Shown here in pieces: positions 10,531-20,353 of a DNA stretch of 64,000 nucleotides. The translations under genes and the position numbers were made by a program. Positions within the stretch are counted from its first letter, which is position 1, and each line of letters opens with the position of its first letter. The stretch comes from Dactylonectria macrodidyma (Eukaryota; Ascomycota; Sordariomycetes; Hypocreales; Nectriaceae): positions 1,674,001-1,738,000 of the forward strand of contig JAGMUV010000007.1 of NCBI GenBank assembly GCA_020744425.1, written 5' to 3'. Under the pieces are notes generated by a model that saw nothing but the letters and a program-made list of their open reading frames with translations, had not been told where the DNA came from and ran no database searches.

Positions 10531-13135
10531 TTACCATCCATCGCCCCAGCCATCATCGTCATCCGTCTCTTTGGGTTTCATGTCCAACTTCTTAGCAGCT
10601 ACAGTCTTAGTAGCGGGCTTAGCCAGGGGCTTTTTTGTAGCAGCCGACTTTGAGAGCCCCTTTGGCAGTGGCTTGCTCAGCCCGCTCTTCTTCTGTGATT
10701 GAGCGGCCAGCCAGCCAGCAAAGTCCGGCTCATCTTCGTCTCCAAATGGAGTCGCCGAGACGGTAGCCGGCTGTTTCGCAGACTCTTTAGTCGAGGAGCC
10801 AAAACCGTCGTCGTCTCCCATGTCACCCCACGAGTCCACGCCTTCGTCTCCATCATCTGCGGGGAAGAATGATTCGGCAACTACACTGGACGATGATTTT
10901 CGTGAAGTCATTGGTGGTGGCGATTTGACGGCCTGGCGATGAAGATTAGAGGCAGAGGACGTGGTAGGCCTCTTAGGCTCCGGACCGGGAGATGGTGTTG
11001 GTTTGGGAGAAGCAGCCCCAGAAGCTGATCCGGTCTGCATTTCGCCTGCGGCAGCTGAAAGTTTGTTCGTAAACGATGAGATAGCCCATCCTGTCCACCC
11101 AGCATTCTCGGTAGGCTGAGGCGTGCCCATTCGAGGAGCTGCTGCATCGGTCGCCTGTGGGGGAGGAAGAACAGTGTCTGGCATTGAAGATGCGGCTTTC
11201 CGGATCTTTTGGAGATAGACGTCCATAGTCCGGTTAGCAGCGTCGCGAATGAGCTTCTCCTTGTCAATCAACAAGGGAGAAAACACGGGAATAATTCTAC
11301 ATGCGGCGTCTTCTTCAGTAAAGTATTCCGCAGTAGCACCTAGCGCCAATAGAGCAGCGTTCCTCGCATGAAGGAAAGGATCTCTCAAAGACCGGGTGAA
11401 GGCTGCAATGAGAACTTTTGATCGGGACGAGGTCCCCAGATTCTTCGCAATCTTTCCAAGACAGATGGTGGTGTTTGTTCGAATACCTGGTTGCTCATCA
11501 TTTGCCGTTTTAGCAAGCTGCTTGAGCAAATCGCCGTTGATAGTACGGTCCGACAGCTTCGTAATGATGACGAGAACAGACTTCAATGACTGCTCCCGAA
11601 CAACAGGTGCCACATCCGTAAATCCAGTCATCTACATCCCGCGTTAGCTAGGTCGTACAGATGTAGGCGGGCTTCCAGACCATCTGGGGGAAAATCTTAT
11701 CGTTGACAATCTTCTGAGAGAGTTGATCAATGATCAAAGGGAGGCTATCCAACAAACAGACTCTGATGGCTCGATCAGGGTTTCCAAACATCCGGACAAC
11801 GAAAGGTGTCACCTTGGATTCAAAATCTTCGGCGGGGAGCTTGGCAGCAATCTTCAATACTACTCCAACTGCCTTGGGGCCTCCACCACCGAATTCGGCC
11901 GACTTCATCATTTCAGGCAGAACCTTCATCTTGAAGAATTCCTCAGGGAAGTCGTCGCTGATTTGGTCTAGGCCACTAGTGAAATTATGAGCAAAAGTAT
12001 AGAAACTTGGGGAAAAGGCAGCTCACGTTAGAAACTCCTCTCGCTCCTCGGCCGACTTGATGTCGAGGTTGTCAATGCCCTCCGTCAATTTGATAAGAGG
12101 GCTATCGAAGAAAGCCCCGGCCCTGTTCCCTTGGTCAAGAAAGTTTCCGACATTGGTTCGGGCCTTGGGGTTAGCATTGCAGAGGCGCTTGTAGCTTGAA
12201 TGCATCGCTGGTGGAATGCTCTTTGTCTGGCCAGCCTGATCCGCTCCTGTGAAGTCGCCATTGAAAACTTCGAATATCAAGGTACCAAGGTTAAAGGCAT
12301 CAACAGCTGTGTGGGGGTTCTTCTTGATCACATCCCACCCTCCCCGGGCTATTTCAGGGGGTGCGTATCGACCGGAGTCAGGTACCACACTACCGTACGT
12401 CTGTTGGGTTGGTCAGCGTACAGCCTCAGTTATGAACTTGGGCAGACACACGTATATGATTGACTCGTCATCCTTGACGCTGCTCAAGACGTCGAATCCT
12501 CCCAGCTTCCATTCTCCGCTCTCTGAAGTGTAAACGGATCCGACCTTGAGACTGCCGTGAATGGAGGAAGCCTCGTGATTGATGAACTTGATGGTGCGCT
12601 ACATATTGGTCAGCTTCGTGTCGATGCCCGCTGGTTTGCAGGTGGCATACCGCGACACTATGAACTCCCCATTTTATCGTTTCTGGGCTGAGGCTCTTTC
12701 TTTTGATATGCCACCTCAAGGGAATCACTCGCTCGGTCGCAATGTAAATGTAGGTTTCCGTCTGCACAGCGCATGGTTAGCGCAGGGTCCTCGGCAATCT
12801 TGTACCACTCGATTTGTACCTCAACCGCGTCGAGGACTTTGATGACGCCTGGATGTCGAAGTGTACGTAGCTTCTTCAGTGCGTTTTTGGCAAGGGGGAG
12901 TCGGGAGCGGTTCGCGGTGATGTCGAAAGAGAAAACGCTGCAGTTTGAGCCGTCTTCCTGGATTGAGGTATCAGCATTTGGTAGGCCATGTTCGTAGGTC
13001 AGGTTGAGTTACCCTCTTAGTACCATTATACAGAGTCCAGATAGATTCGTCAATGTCGACAATGTCGCCAAAGTTGTAAGGAAAGGGAGGGCCCTGCGCG
13101 ATGGCCGAGGCGACGGCAGACTTGAGGAAGTTCAT
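10531..13135 (-). CDS. CEX1: SCY1-like pseudokinase, Cex1/SCYL1 family
   Basis: Seven exons on the minus strand, from the start: 13135-13013, 12957-12820, 12761-12651, 12598-12452, 12400-12027, 11975-11681 and 11631-10531, giving 762 aa. The N-terminal kinase-like domain has TLRHPGVIKVLDAVE and TYIYIATERVIPLRWH but lacks a proper DFG (GGFDVLSS instead) and the catalytic loop, so it is a pseudokinase. It is followed by HEAT-type helical repeats (DVAPVVREQSLKSVLVIITK, GIRTNTTICLGKIAKNLG) and a disordered Ser/Pro/Lys-rich tail ending DDDGWGDGW. Known: yeast Cex1 acts in tRNA export at the nuclear pore and binds COPI; SCYL1 works in Golgi-ER traffic. The last intron uses an unusual GTCTGG donor but has a good branch site and keeps frame. 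Confidence 0.92.
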
Positions 13136-13574
13136 GGTGGCGTTTCGAAGGCAAGAATCGCCTCTCTAGGCGAAGAAGAGAAGAGGACTAAGCGCAGCGA
13201 TAGCAAGACGCGCTGCGAAGGATATACTGCGTGGATAATGGAACTGAAGCCCGTACGGCTATCCTCTCGCAACGTGGTGTTGCTGTCCATAAAGCTCCCC
13301 CGCGCTAAGCCGGACACCCACAAGGCCAACAGTGGTAGGTCAATACCTTGTAGGGGGCGTACTATAGGTGGGTGGAAGCCTGCAAGATTGTTGACCAGTG
13401 GGTGTGGAGCGGCGGGGCTTTGTGGCTCTTGGCTCTCGGCGCGGGTGTTATTCCCGCCCCGACAGCAGCTTGATGGCGCCTGGACGGGGAGGAGCATTGG
13501 TGTCCCAGCACCCAGCACGTTTACCTAGCACCTCGCAGGCACCTCGCCAGCGCCTTGCCAGCACCTTGCAGCAC

Positions 13575-13580
13575 TATAAA
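13575..13580 (+). promoter_or_regulatory. TATA box
   Basis: The word ctataaatc lies in a compact, GC-rich promoter-like context. It points rightwards, 1.17 kb before the nearest supported plus-strand coding start (14746), which suggests a long or spliced leader. Confidence 0.5.
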
Positions 13581-13995
13581 TCAGCTGCTTGGGCCAATCG
13601 CCAGCCACTCAGCCGCCCATCAGACCGCCAGGAGCCGCCGACCTGCCAGCACCAGCTGCACCAACACACACAAAGCACTCGCATCACAGCCTTACCATGA
13701 ATTTCCTCCTTTCATCCACAATCCTTCCCTTTAAGAGGCACGGGTGCAGGCCCAGATCTCCGGCGCAAGACCCTCTTGTCTGCCCATTTCGCGGTTGTGG
13801 GGCATCATCTCAGTCCCAAACTTCCGCCTAAACGTTGAACGCCGACGCCAACAACCGCGTGAACGCGTTCGCCATCCTCTCTCCCCGCTGCCCCAACCGC
13901 AACCACCACCTTTGCGCATACTACCTACCTACCATCCTCAGCGCCCACCTCGTTTTGGTACGTGACTCTCTCCCGTTCGCTTTGTTTCTCTCTCT

Positions 13996-14060
13996 TTCTA
14001 TCCCGCTCTCACTCTCCCTCTCCCTCTCCCTCTCCTTCTACCCTCACTCTACCTACCCTT
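13996..14060. repeat. Pyrimidine-rich tract with CTCCCT units
   Basis: Repeated TCCCTC/CTCTCC hexamers at about 14010-14035 lie in a longer T/C-only stretch. A second (TC)n run is at 14131-14145. Both lie in the presumed leader of the gene at 14746. Confidence 0.65.
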
Positions 14061-14745
14061 CTCTACCTGCCATTGTCGAATGATGCCTATGGTAAAAGGT
14101 CTGACTGAACGGAACCCTTTGGTCACGCCATCTCTCTCTCTCTCTGGTTCTGCCGAGGCCGCTGTTGTCTCGCACAACAAGTCTCTCCGTCTCGTCGCCA
14201 GCTAAACATTCTCCTCACACATGCCACGTGTTGCCAGAGTGCTTGGGGACGATCAAAGCATCACTTGTGTTGTCGCAACATGGAGTCTTCATCCTCGTTG
14301 CCACTACGGATCTTGACCAAAGGCCGCGACAAACAGCAGACACAATGTCTGCTACAGAACCGAGGGGAGATGGTGTAACCGTTGAGGTGCCTAGCTTGAC
14401 GGCCAAATTAATAACTGAAAAGATCTGACATCGACACTTCCCAAGACAGCGTCTGCTTCTCCACCACCACCATTGCATGCAGCTAACAGTATGGTATCGT
14501 GTTTAGTTGGTCCTTATTGAAACGCTATCTGTAGCTCGGCTCACAAACTAGATTCAGTCGAGTGAGCCGAACTCGGTATGGGGCTATCAGAAGCGAGGTG
14601 CAGCAACAGATGCCGCAGGGACAGCCAGATCACCTCCACTTCCATCTCCGCTCTACAGCATCGCTTGAGCGAAACAGTACACGGCACATATTATTTGATT
14701 ACTATGCGGATTCGATAACCTTGCCTTTTTCGGCATCTCATCTCC

Positions 14746-16671
14746 ATGTCAATTGTGGACATGGCTCGGGACCCTCTGTTGTCCGGCATGAGCAGAGGCT
14801 GCACCACGCCTAGGTGTGATGCCGCAGCCCTAGTGGAATCGCCTTTCTGCAACGTTCATCAAGCCACCGATGCCAGCCCTGGCCCTGGCAACGATCCGTC
14901 TTTGAAAAACAGCTTGCCCAGAGTCACCAATTTCTCGGGAAGGCGCGTTGTAGCTCGGAGAGGGCATAGCCGCATTCGGATGCCATCATCAGGTCGTGCT
15001 TCGGTTAAGCCCCAATCATCACCGAACCCGAATGACGTTCCAAAGAGCAGCAAGGTCCTTGAGTCTCAAGCGAGATCAGGATTCAGTCCAGAGAAACATG
15101 GAACTCGCACCGCTCCTAATCCTGTCGTGTCAAAGGACAGAATCAAGGACCCCCTCAAAGATGCAAATATCGACAGATACCAGGAGCAGCATTTAGTCTC
15201 AGTCAATGCCCCCACATTCGGCAATAGTATGGGAGAAAATGGAGTCGACCCATCTAATACACGCCCCTCCAAGCAGAACCATCACACAGAGGTATCAGCT
15301 CAACCAATCTTGGGCACAAAGGATAGAGAGGGAAAACACGACGACCTTTCCGATGCACATGAAAAGACCAACAGCATTTTCAGTTCAGTTGCCACCCATT
15401 CGACCCCGAAAGAAACCCAGATAGCACAGGATTACGAGGACGGCGATTTGGATGATGAGGCAGCGCAAGGATCCCCTCTCATGCAAGTCTCGATATCAAC
15501 ATCAGAGCCCCTTAGCAATGGTCAATCTCCCGACAAGCCTGGTTGGGCGGTCACATCACCTGCCCCTAACAGTCCGACACAAAGCCTCATTTCTCCGAAC
15601 ACCACGGATTCTGGAGAAGTGTCTGATGATGAGATCGATGACGAGGATGACGAAGATGAGGAACCTTTCGTTCGTACGCGCTTCGGCAAGAGGAGATACG
15701 CCATGATGGACCATGATGACACTAGAAGTACTCGTGAACCGTCATTGGAGCCAGAATGTAACAGTTCCCAAAGACCACAGAGTCTCACCGAAGAACCAGA
15801 TGATGATTCTGTCCCAATGGACTTAGAGACATCCGCCATTGCATCCCAGGATCACGAGAAAGATGATCCTCATGGCAGTGGTACCAGTAATTCTCCACAT
15901 GCCAACCGACCTGCGGTATCTACCGGCATCACCCGTTCCAGGTTGAGAAGTGAAACAAGCAGGGCAAAACGGCTGGCCGATTTTGACTCTGCTGCATTTG
16001 ACGCATTAATATATCAGCAGGTTCAACCGACGTCGCCAAAAGGTGTTCTCGAGTCAAACCGCCCTCCAAGAAAGACAATAACCCCAACCCTTGATGACCG
16101 GCTTTCTTTGAATGTGAACCCGGCCATTCACAGGATGCACAACCGATCAGAAGAGTGGTTTAAGAAAAAGGCAAAGGAAATCGAAGACCGCGGGGGCAGA
16201 AAGACCTGGTTCGGGAAGGTTCATGAAAGGCAACGACACATACGTGCAAGAGAGTCCGAGGCCGAGAAGGAACGTCAGAGTGCCCTACGAGCAGGGCTAA
16301 TACCCCCTCGTCAGGATCCACAGCCTCGAGTATACAAGAGACGCATGGACTTTGGAGATGTTCCTGAGAAAGACCTTCCCGACTATGTGCAGAGTAACAA
16401 AGCGTGGATGAAGGCGTGTGCATGGCATCGCGAGATGAGAAACCAGGCCACCCAACGGCATGCCCATGCCCCAAGGACGGCGGAGGATGCGAAGCGAAAT
16501 TCCGTTCCCCAAAAGAGAGCGGAAGAAGCAGAGGGAAGTCTCCAGGCTCCGAGGACAACAGCAGAAATCGAGCGACAGCGCCATGTCCAGAGGGCGACGG
16601 AAGAGGCTCGGCGATTTTACATGAAGGCATTAAAAAGGCACGCCGTGACGAGTAAAGGGTCATCAAAATAG
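14746..16671 (+). CDS. Uncharacterised disordered protein with N-terminal Cys/His knuckle
   Basis: Single-exon ORF of 641 aa. I do not recognise the family. Near the N-terminus (residues about 18-37) is GCTTPRCDAAALVESPFCNVH, a Cys-x4-Cys-x9-Cys-x2-His array that looks like a small zinc knuckle. The middle is polar and disordered, with an acidic run (DDEIDDEDDEDEEPF, about 288-302) next to a basic FGKRRY, followed by more Ser/Asp segments. The region from about 380 (ITRSRLRSETSRAKRLADFD, then NVNPAIHRMHNRSEEWFKKK and DRGGRKTWFGKVHERQRHIR) is ordered and basic. The last 120 residues are Arg/Ala/Glu-rich and may be helical. The composition suggests a nuclear, nucleic-acid or chromatin-associated protein; this is inference only. 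Internal ATGs at 14761 and 14788 are alternative starts. Confidence 0.75.
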   Translation: MSIVDMARDPLLSGMSRGCTTPRCDAAALVESPFCNVHQATDASPGPGNDPSLKNSLPRVTNFSGRRVVARRGHSRIRMPSSGRASVKPQSSPNPNDVPKSSKVLESQARSGFSPEKHGTRTAPNPVVSKDRIKDPLKDANIDRYQEQHLVSVNAPTFGNSMGENGVDPSNTRPSKQNHHTEVSAQPILGTKDREGKHDDLSDAHEKTNSIFSSVATHSTPKETQIAQDYEDGDLDDEAAQGSPLMQVSISTSEPLSNGQSPDKPGWAVTSPAPNSPTQSLISPNTTDSGEVSDDEIDDEDDEDEEPFVRTRFGKRRYAMMDHDDTRSTREPSLEPECNSSQRPQSLTEEPDDDSVPMDLETSAIASQDHEKDDPHGSGTSNSPHANRPAVSTGITRSRLRSETSRAKRLADFDSAAFDALIYQQVQPTSPKGVLESNRPPRKTITPTLDDRLSLNVNPAIHRMHNRSEEWFKKKAKEIEDRGGRKTWFGKVHERQRHIRARESEAEKERQSALRAGLIPPRQDPQPRVYKRRMDFGDVPEKDLPDYVQSNKAWMKACAWHREMRNQATQRHAHAPRTAEDAKRNSVPQKRAEEAEGSLQAPRTTAEIERQRHVQRATEEARRFYMKALKRHAVTSKGSSK

Positions 16672-17145
16672 CGTTGTGAGCATATGCTTGGCCAGAGTTT
16701 ACCCAGCAAACCGCACTGGGACGATTAGAAACGGCGGGTGCCGTCATTCAGGAGTTATGGGTTAAATGGGAACCATGGTTAAGACGTCATTCGCATCTAA
16801 TGAGAAAATCATTCAGAGGATTGGGTTCTATCACCAGAAGCCGGCCAGGCCATAGAGGCACTGTATTGTGTAGCCTGTTTTCACTCCATAGGTGCTTGGT
16901 GAATGGGTCAGCGAGTACCACAGATGCCTTGCAGAAACATGTAGCCAAAATTCATGCCTTCAAAACAATAATAAAACAGCACGGAAGTCTGACTCAGAGT
17001 CAAATAAGACTTGAAACCAAAAAGAACAACTGGTATTGCTATATACCTTCTATCACTCGGACATTTTCCCGTCCAGACGCCGCTGTTACAAAACATCCAA
17101 ACCCCTAGGGAAGCACATGAACGAAACCAACCAACGGGTTTCTCT
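16672..17145. other. Intergenic between convergent genes
   Basis: 3' flanks of the plus-strand hypothetical gene and the minus-strand aconitase. AT-richer, with AATAAAA at about 16968-16974 and ACAATAATAAAA. No gene seen. Confidence 0.55.
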
Positions 17146-19835
17146 CTACACGCCCTTGGACAGTAGGTTGAGGGCGCTGCCGGCGAGGATGAAACCGGCC
17201 TGGTCCTTGGTGACGGCGTGCTTGGTGGGGATGAGGAACTCGTCGCCGGCGGCCTTTGTGACGCGGATCTGGACTTCGCCCTGGCCGCCGTTGCGGAGCA
17301 TCTCGAGGAGGCCGACGGTGGCGACCTCGTCGCCGGCACCGATGCGGTCGTAGTCAGCCTCATTGGCAAAGGTCAGGGGCACGACACCCTGCTTCTTGAG
17401 GTTAGTCTCGTGGATGCGGGCAAAGGACTTGACGAGGACGATGCGGGCGCCGAGGTAACGCGGCTGCAGGGCGGCGTGCTCTCGAGCAGAGCCCTCGCCG
17501 TAGTTGTGCTCGGCGACGACGAGCCAGTCCTGGCCGCGCTGCTTCCACAGCTCGCCGAGCTCGGGGATAGTGTGCTTAGAGCCGTCAAGATCGTAGGCAG
17601 CGTTGACCTCGCCCGTCTCGGCGTTGATGGCCGTGTTGAGGGTGTTGGTGCTAATGTTGGGCAGGTGGCCCTTGTATTTGAGCCAGGGGCCGGCTGCCGA
17701 GATGGTATCGGTGGTGCACTTGCCGGTGACCTTGACGAGGACCCGGAGGCCGGAGAGGTCGGAGTCCGGGAAAGCGGGGAAGGGGTCGAGGAACGCCAGG
17801 CGCTCCGAGGTCGGGGAGATGGCGATCTTGGCGTTCGCGTCGGGGGCCTGGGACAGGACGCCGAGCGACGGGTTGCCGGACTCGAAGGGGGTCTGGGGCC
17901 CTTCCAGGCCTTGAGGGGGAGAGAACTTGAAGTCCTTGCCGTCGGGAGTCTTGATGGTGTCGGTCAGGGGGTTGAAGGTGGTGGACCCGGCAAAGGCCAT
18001 GGCGGTGACGACCTCGGGCGAGGCGAGGAAGTTCATGGTGTCCGGGTTTCCGTCGTTTCGGCCGCGGAAGTTGCGGTTATATGAGGTCAGGATGGCGTTG
18101 CTGGTGCCCTTGGTCACGCCGTCCTGACGTTGCCACTGGCCGATGCAGGGGCCACAGGCGTTGGAGAGCACGATGCCACCGGCGTCCGTGAAGGTCTCTA
18201 GAGTTCCATCACGCTCGAGAGTGGCGCGGATCTGCTCGCTGCCGGGGGTGATGTAGAAGTCGGCCGCGGGCTTGAGGCCAGCCGCCGCAGCGTCCTTGAG
18301 CAGACTCTCGACGCGGGTCATGTCCTCGTACGAGCTGTTGGTGCAGCTGCCGATGAGGCCGGCCGATAGAACCTCGGGCCATTGTTGATCCTTGACAACA
18401 TCCTTGAACTTGGAAAGGGGGGTGGCCAGATCCGGGGTGAAAGGGCCGTTGATATGGGGCTCCAGGCTGGACAGGTCGATGGTGATGACCTGGTCGTACT
18501 CGGCACCCTCGTCAGCGTTGAAACGCCACTGGGCATCGGGGTCGCTGCTGTTGCTGGCGAAGTTCTCCAGGGCCGCGATGTTGTCGTTGGCGTGTGCTCG
18601 ACGGGTCGAGGCAAGGTATCTAGCCGTAGCCTTGGTGTAAGGGAAGATGGAGGTGGTGGCACCAACCTCGGCTCCTACACAACAAACAGTCAATATCAGA
18701 ATCTTCAATCATGATTAAGGGTGCATGAACAAGAAGCTCTAACCCATATTCGTAACCGTGGCCATGCCAGTGGCACTGAGGGTGTCAACGCCGGGTCCAA
18801 AGTACTCGATAATGGAGCCGGTACCGCCACGGACGGTCAGCTCACCGGCCAAACGCAAGATGATGTCCTTAGGGGACACCCAGTTGTTCAGCTTGCCGAT
18901 GAGATTGACACCCAAGATCTTGGGGGCCTTGAGCTCCCAGGGCGCACCGACGAGGGCCTCGACGGCATCAGCACCGCCAACGCCGATGGTGATGGTGGTG
19001 AGACCGCCGGCGTTGGGGCTGTGCGAGTCGGTTCCGAGCATCATCAGGCCGGGCAGGGCGTAGTTCTCCAGGACAGTCTGGTGAATGATTCCGGCGCCGG
19101 GGGGCCAGAAGTCCATGCCGTACTTGCGGGCGGCTGACTCGAGGAAGTCAAAGACCTCCTTGTTGGTCTGGATGCCGGCCTCGAGATCCTCTTCAGCACC
19201 TTTGGAGCCGACAATCAAGTGGTCGCAGTGGATGCTGGCGGGGATGGCGGGCTTGGCAAGATTGCACGACATGAACTGCAGGATGGCCATCTGGGCTGAG
19301 GCGTCCTGCATGTTGACGCGGTCCGGGTTGAGGCGCAAGTTGGCGCTGCCCCGAATGTCGCGGCCATTGGACGTGTTGGTGAGCAGCGACTCCTCGACGT
19401 TGTTCAGGTGGCTGTAGAGGATCTTCTCGGCCAGCGTCAGGCGCTGCTTTCCCAGCACGCGACGCACCTCGGTGTACTTTGTGTAGAGCTTCTCGTACGT
19501 CGGCGGCAGCGACTTGACCGTCGAAAAGTCCCTGCGGGCGTCTCTGGTCGTGACGAGGGCCGCAGTGGCGGGTCGGATGGCATTGAAGCCGGATCGTCGC
19601 AAGAGCTGCTGTCGAGGGTAAGAAGAAGGAGAGAATTAGCCAAGTTCGCAACTAGTGATGCCATATTCGTAACAGTGAGGCCATATCTGCAACAGTGACG
19701 CTGTCCAAGCGGGGATGCCTTCTCCCAGACGGCGATGCTCAATTGCATCTTGTAAAGAGCTACCAAGCGCATAATAACGATGTCACTCACCGTCATGGCG
19801 CCGCCCGAGCGACTAGCCAACTCAATCGAGGCCAT
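17146..19835 (-). CDS. Mitochondrial aconitase paralogue (Aco2/AcoB-like)
   Basis: Exons from the start: 19835-19791, 19608-18744 and 18674-17146, giving 812 aa. A presequence-like N-terminus (LLRRSGFNAIRPATAALVTT) points to the mitochondrion. Aconitase blocks are complete: LGTDSHSPNAGGL, the iron-sulfur cysteines in IGSCTNSSYEDM and SNACGPCIGQW, then SYNRNFRGRNDG and AEHNYGEGSAREHAALQPRYLG with the catalytic serine loop. Known: fungal genomes carry a main TCA aconitase and a diverged paralogue; yeast Aco2 dehydrates homocitrate in lysine synthesis, while the Aspergillus AcoB has no clear activity. The segment ATTSIFPYTKATARYLASTRR differs from the usual main aconitase, so I favour the paralogue. 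The ATG at 19796, giving a cleaner presequence, is an alternative start; the paralogue assignment is less certain than the family. Confidence 0.88.
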
Positions 19836-20353
19836 GATGAAGCGCTGCGCAGTCACAATGTACCGTAGTATATGGATGACTCGACCTGATCCTGGAAGTC
19901 GTTCCTGGAGATGGTTATTTTGGTGGGGGCGAGTTCGGGGCGAAGTTTTTGGCAATTGTAAATTGGCGCCATCGGATTGGAGTACGGCCGGAAAATCTGG
20001 GGATGTGGGGCCTCCACTGCCGCCGAGCACCGGCCCTGCGGAGGGTTGTTACGGCTTCAAACAGCACGCATCCCCGGGCCTCATACTTGCAACAATAATA
20101 GAAATAAAGCAAATCAGGTATGCAGTATACAGCACTGCCTCTTTAACCATCCATTGGTGCATCTATATAACAATTCCACAATAAACGTACACCAACCATG
20201 ATAAATCAGCCCTTCCTCTCTAAATCGCCAGCCAGTGTCCACAGTTCATCGCTGGTGCTTTGATATTATTGCGAGCCAGGGTCTTCGTCTCCAGCTTTCC
20301 TCTTCGGAGTCGTTCGTCTGCCTTGCACAGCCCTTCCATGGCTTCATTCGCCT
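19836..20353. other. Intergenic, aconitase promoter and Nup85 3' end
   Basis: Promoter of the minus-strand aconitase on the left and the AT-rich 3' flank of Nup85 on the right. No gene was seen. Confidence 0.55.

Larger units (their letters stand above)
13136..14745. other. Divergent promoter and long leader region
   Basis: 1.6 kb lies between the Cex1 ATG and the ATG at 14746. A TATA box is at 13575-13580, followed by many CACC/CAGC words and long pyrimidine tracts (13980-14060, 14131-14145), which look like the leader of a plus-strand transcript. Short ORFs from 13697 (44 codons) and 14165 (87 codons) are possible upstream ORFs but have no recognisable protein character. Confidence 0.5.

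Noticed and set aside
17218..18084. 288-codon plus-strand ORF opposite the aconitase
   Set aside because: Gly/Val/Asp/Leu-rich mirror of a codon-biased gene; no recognisable motif.
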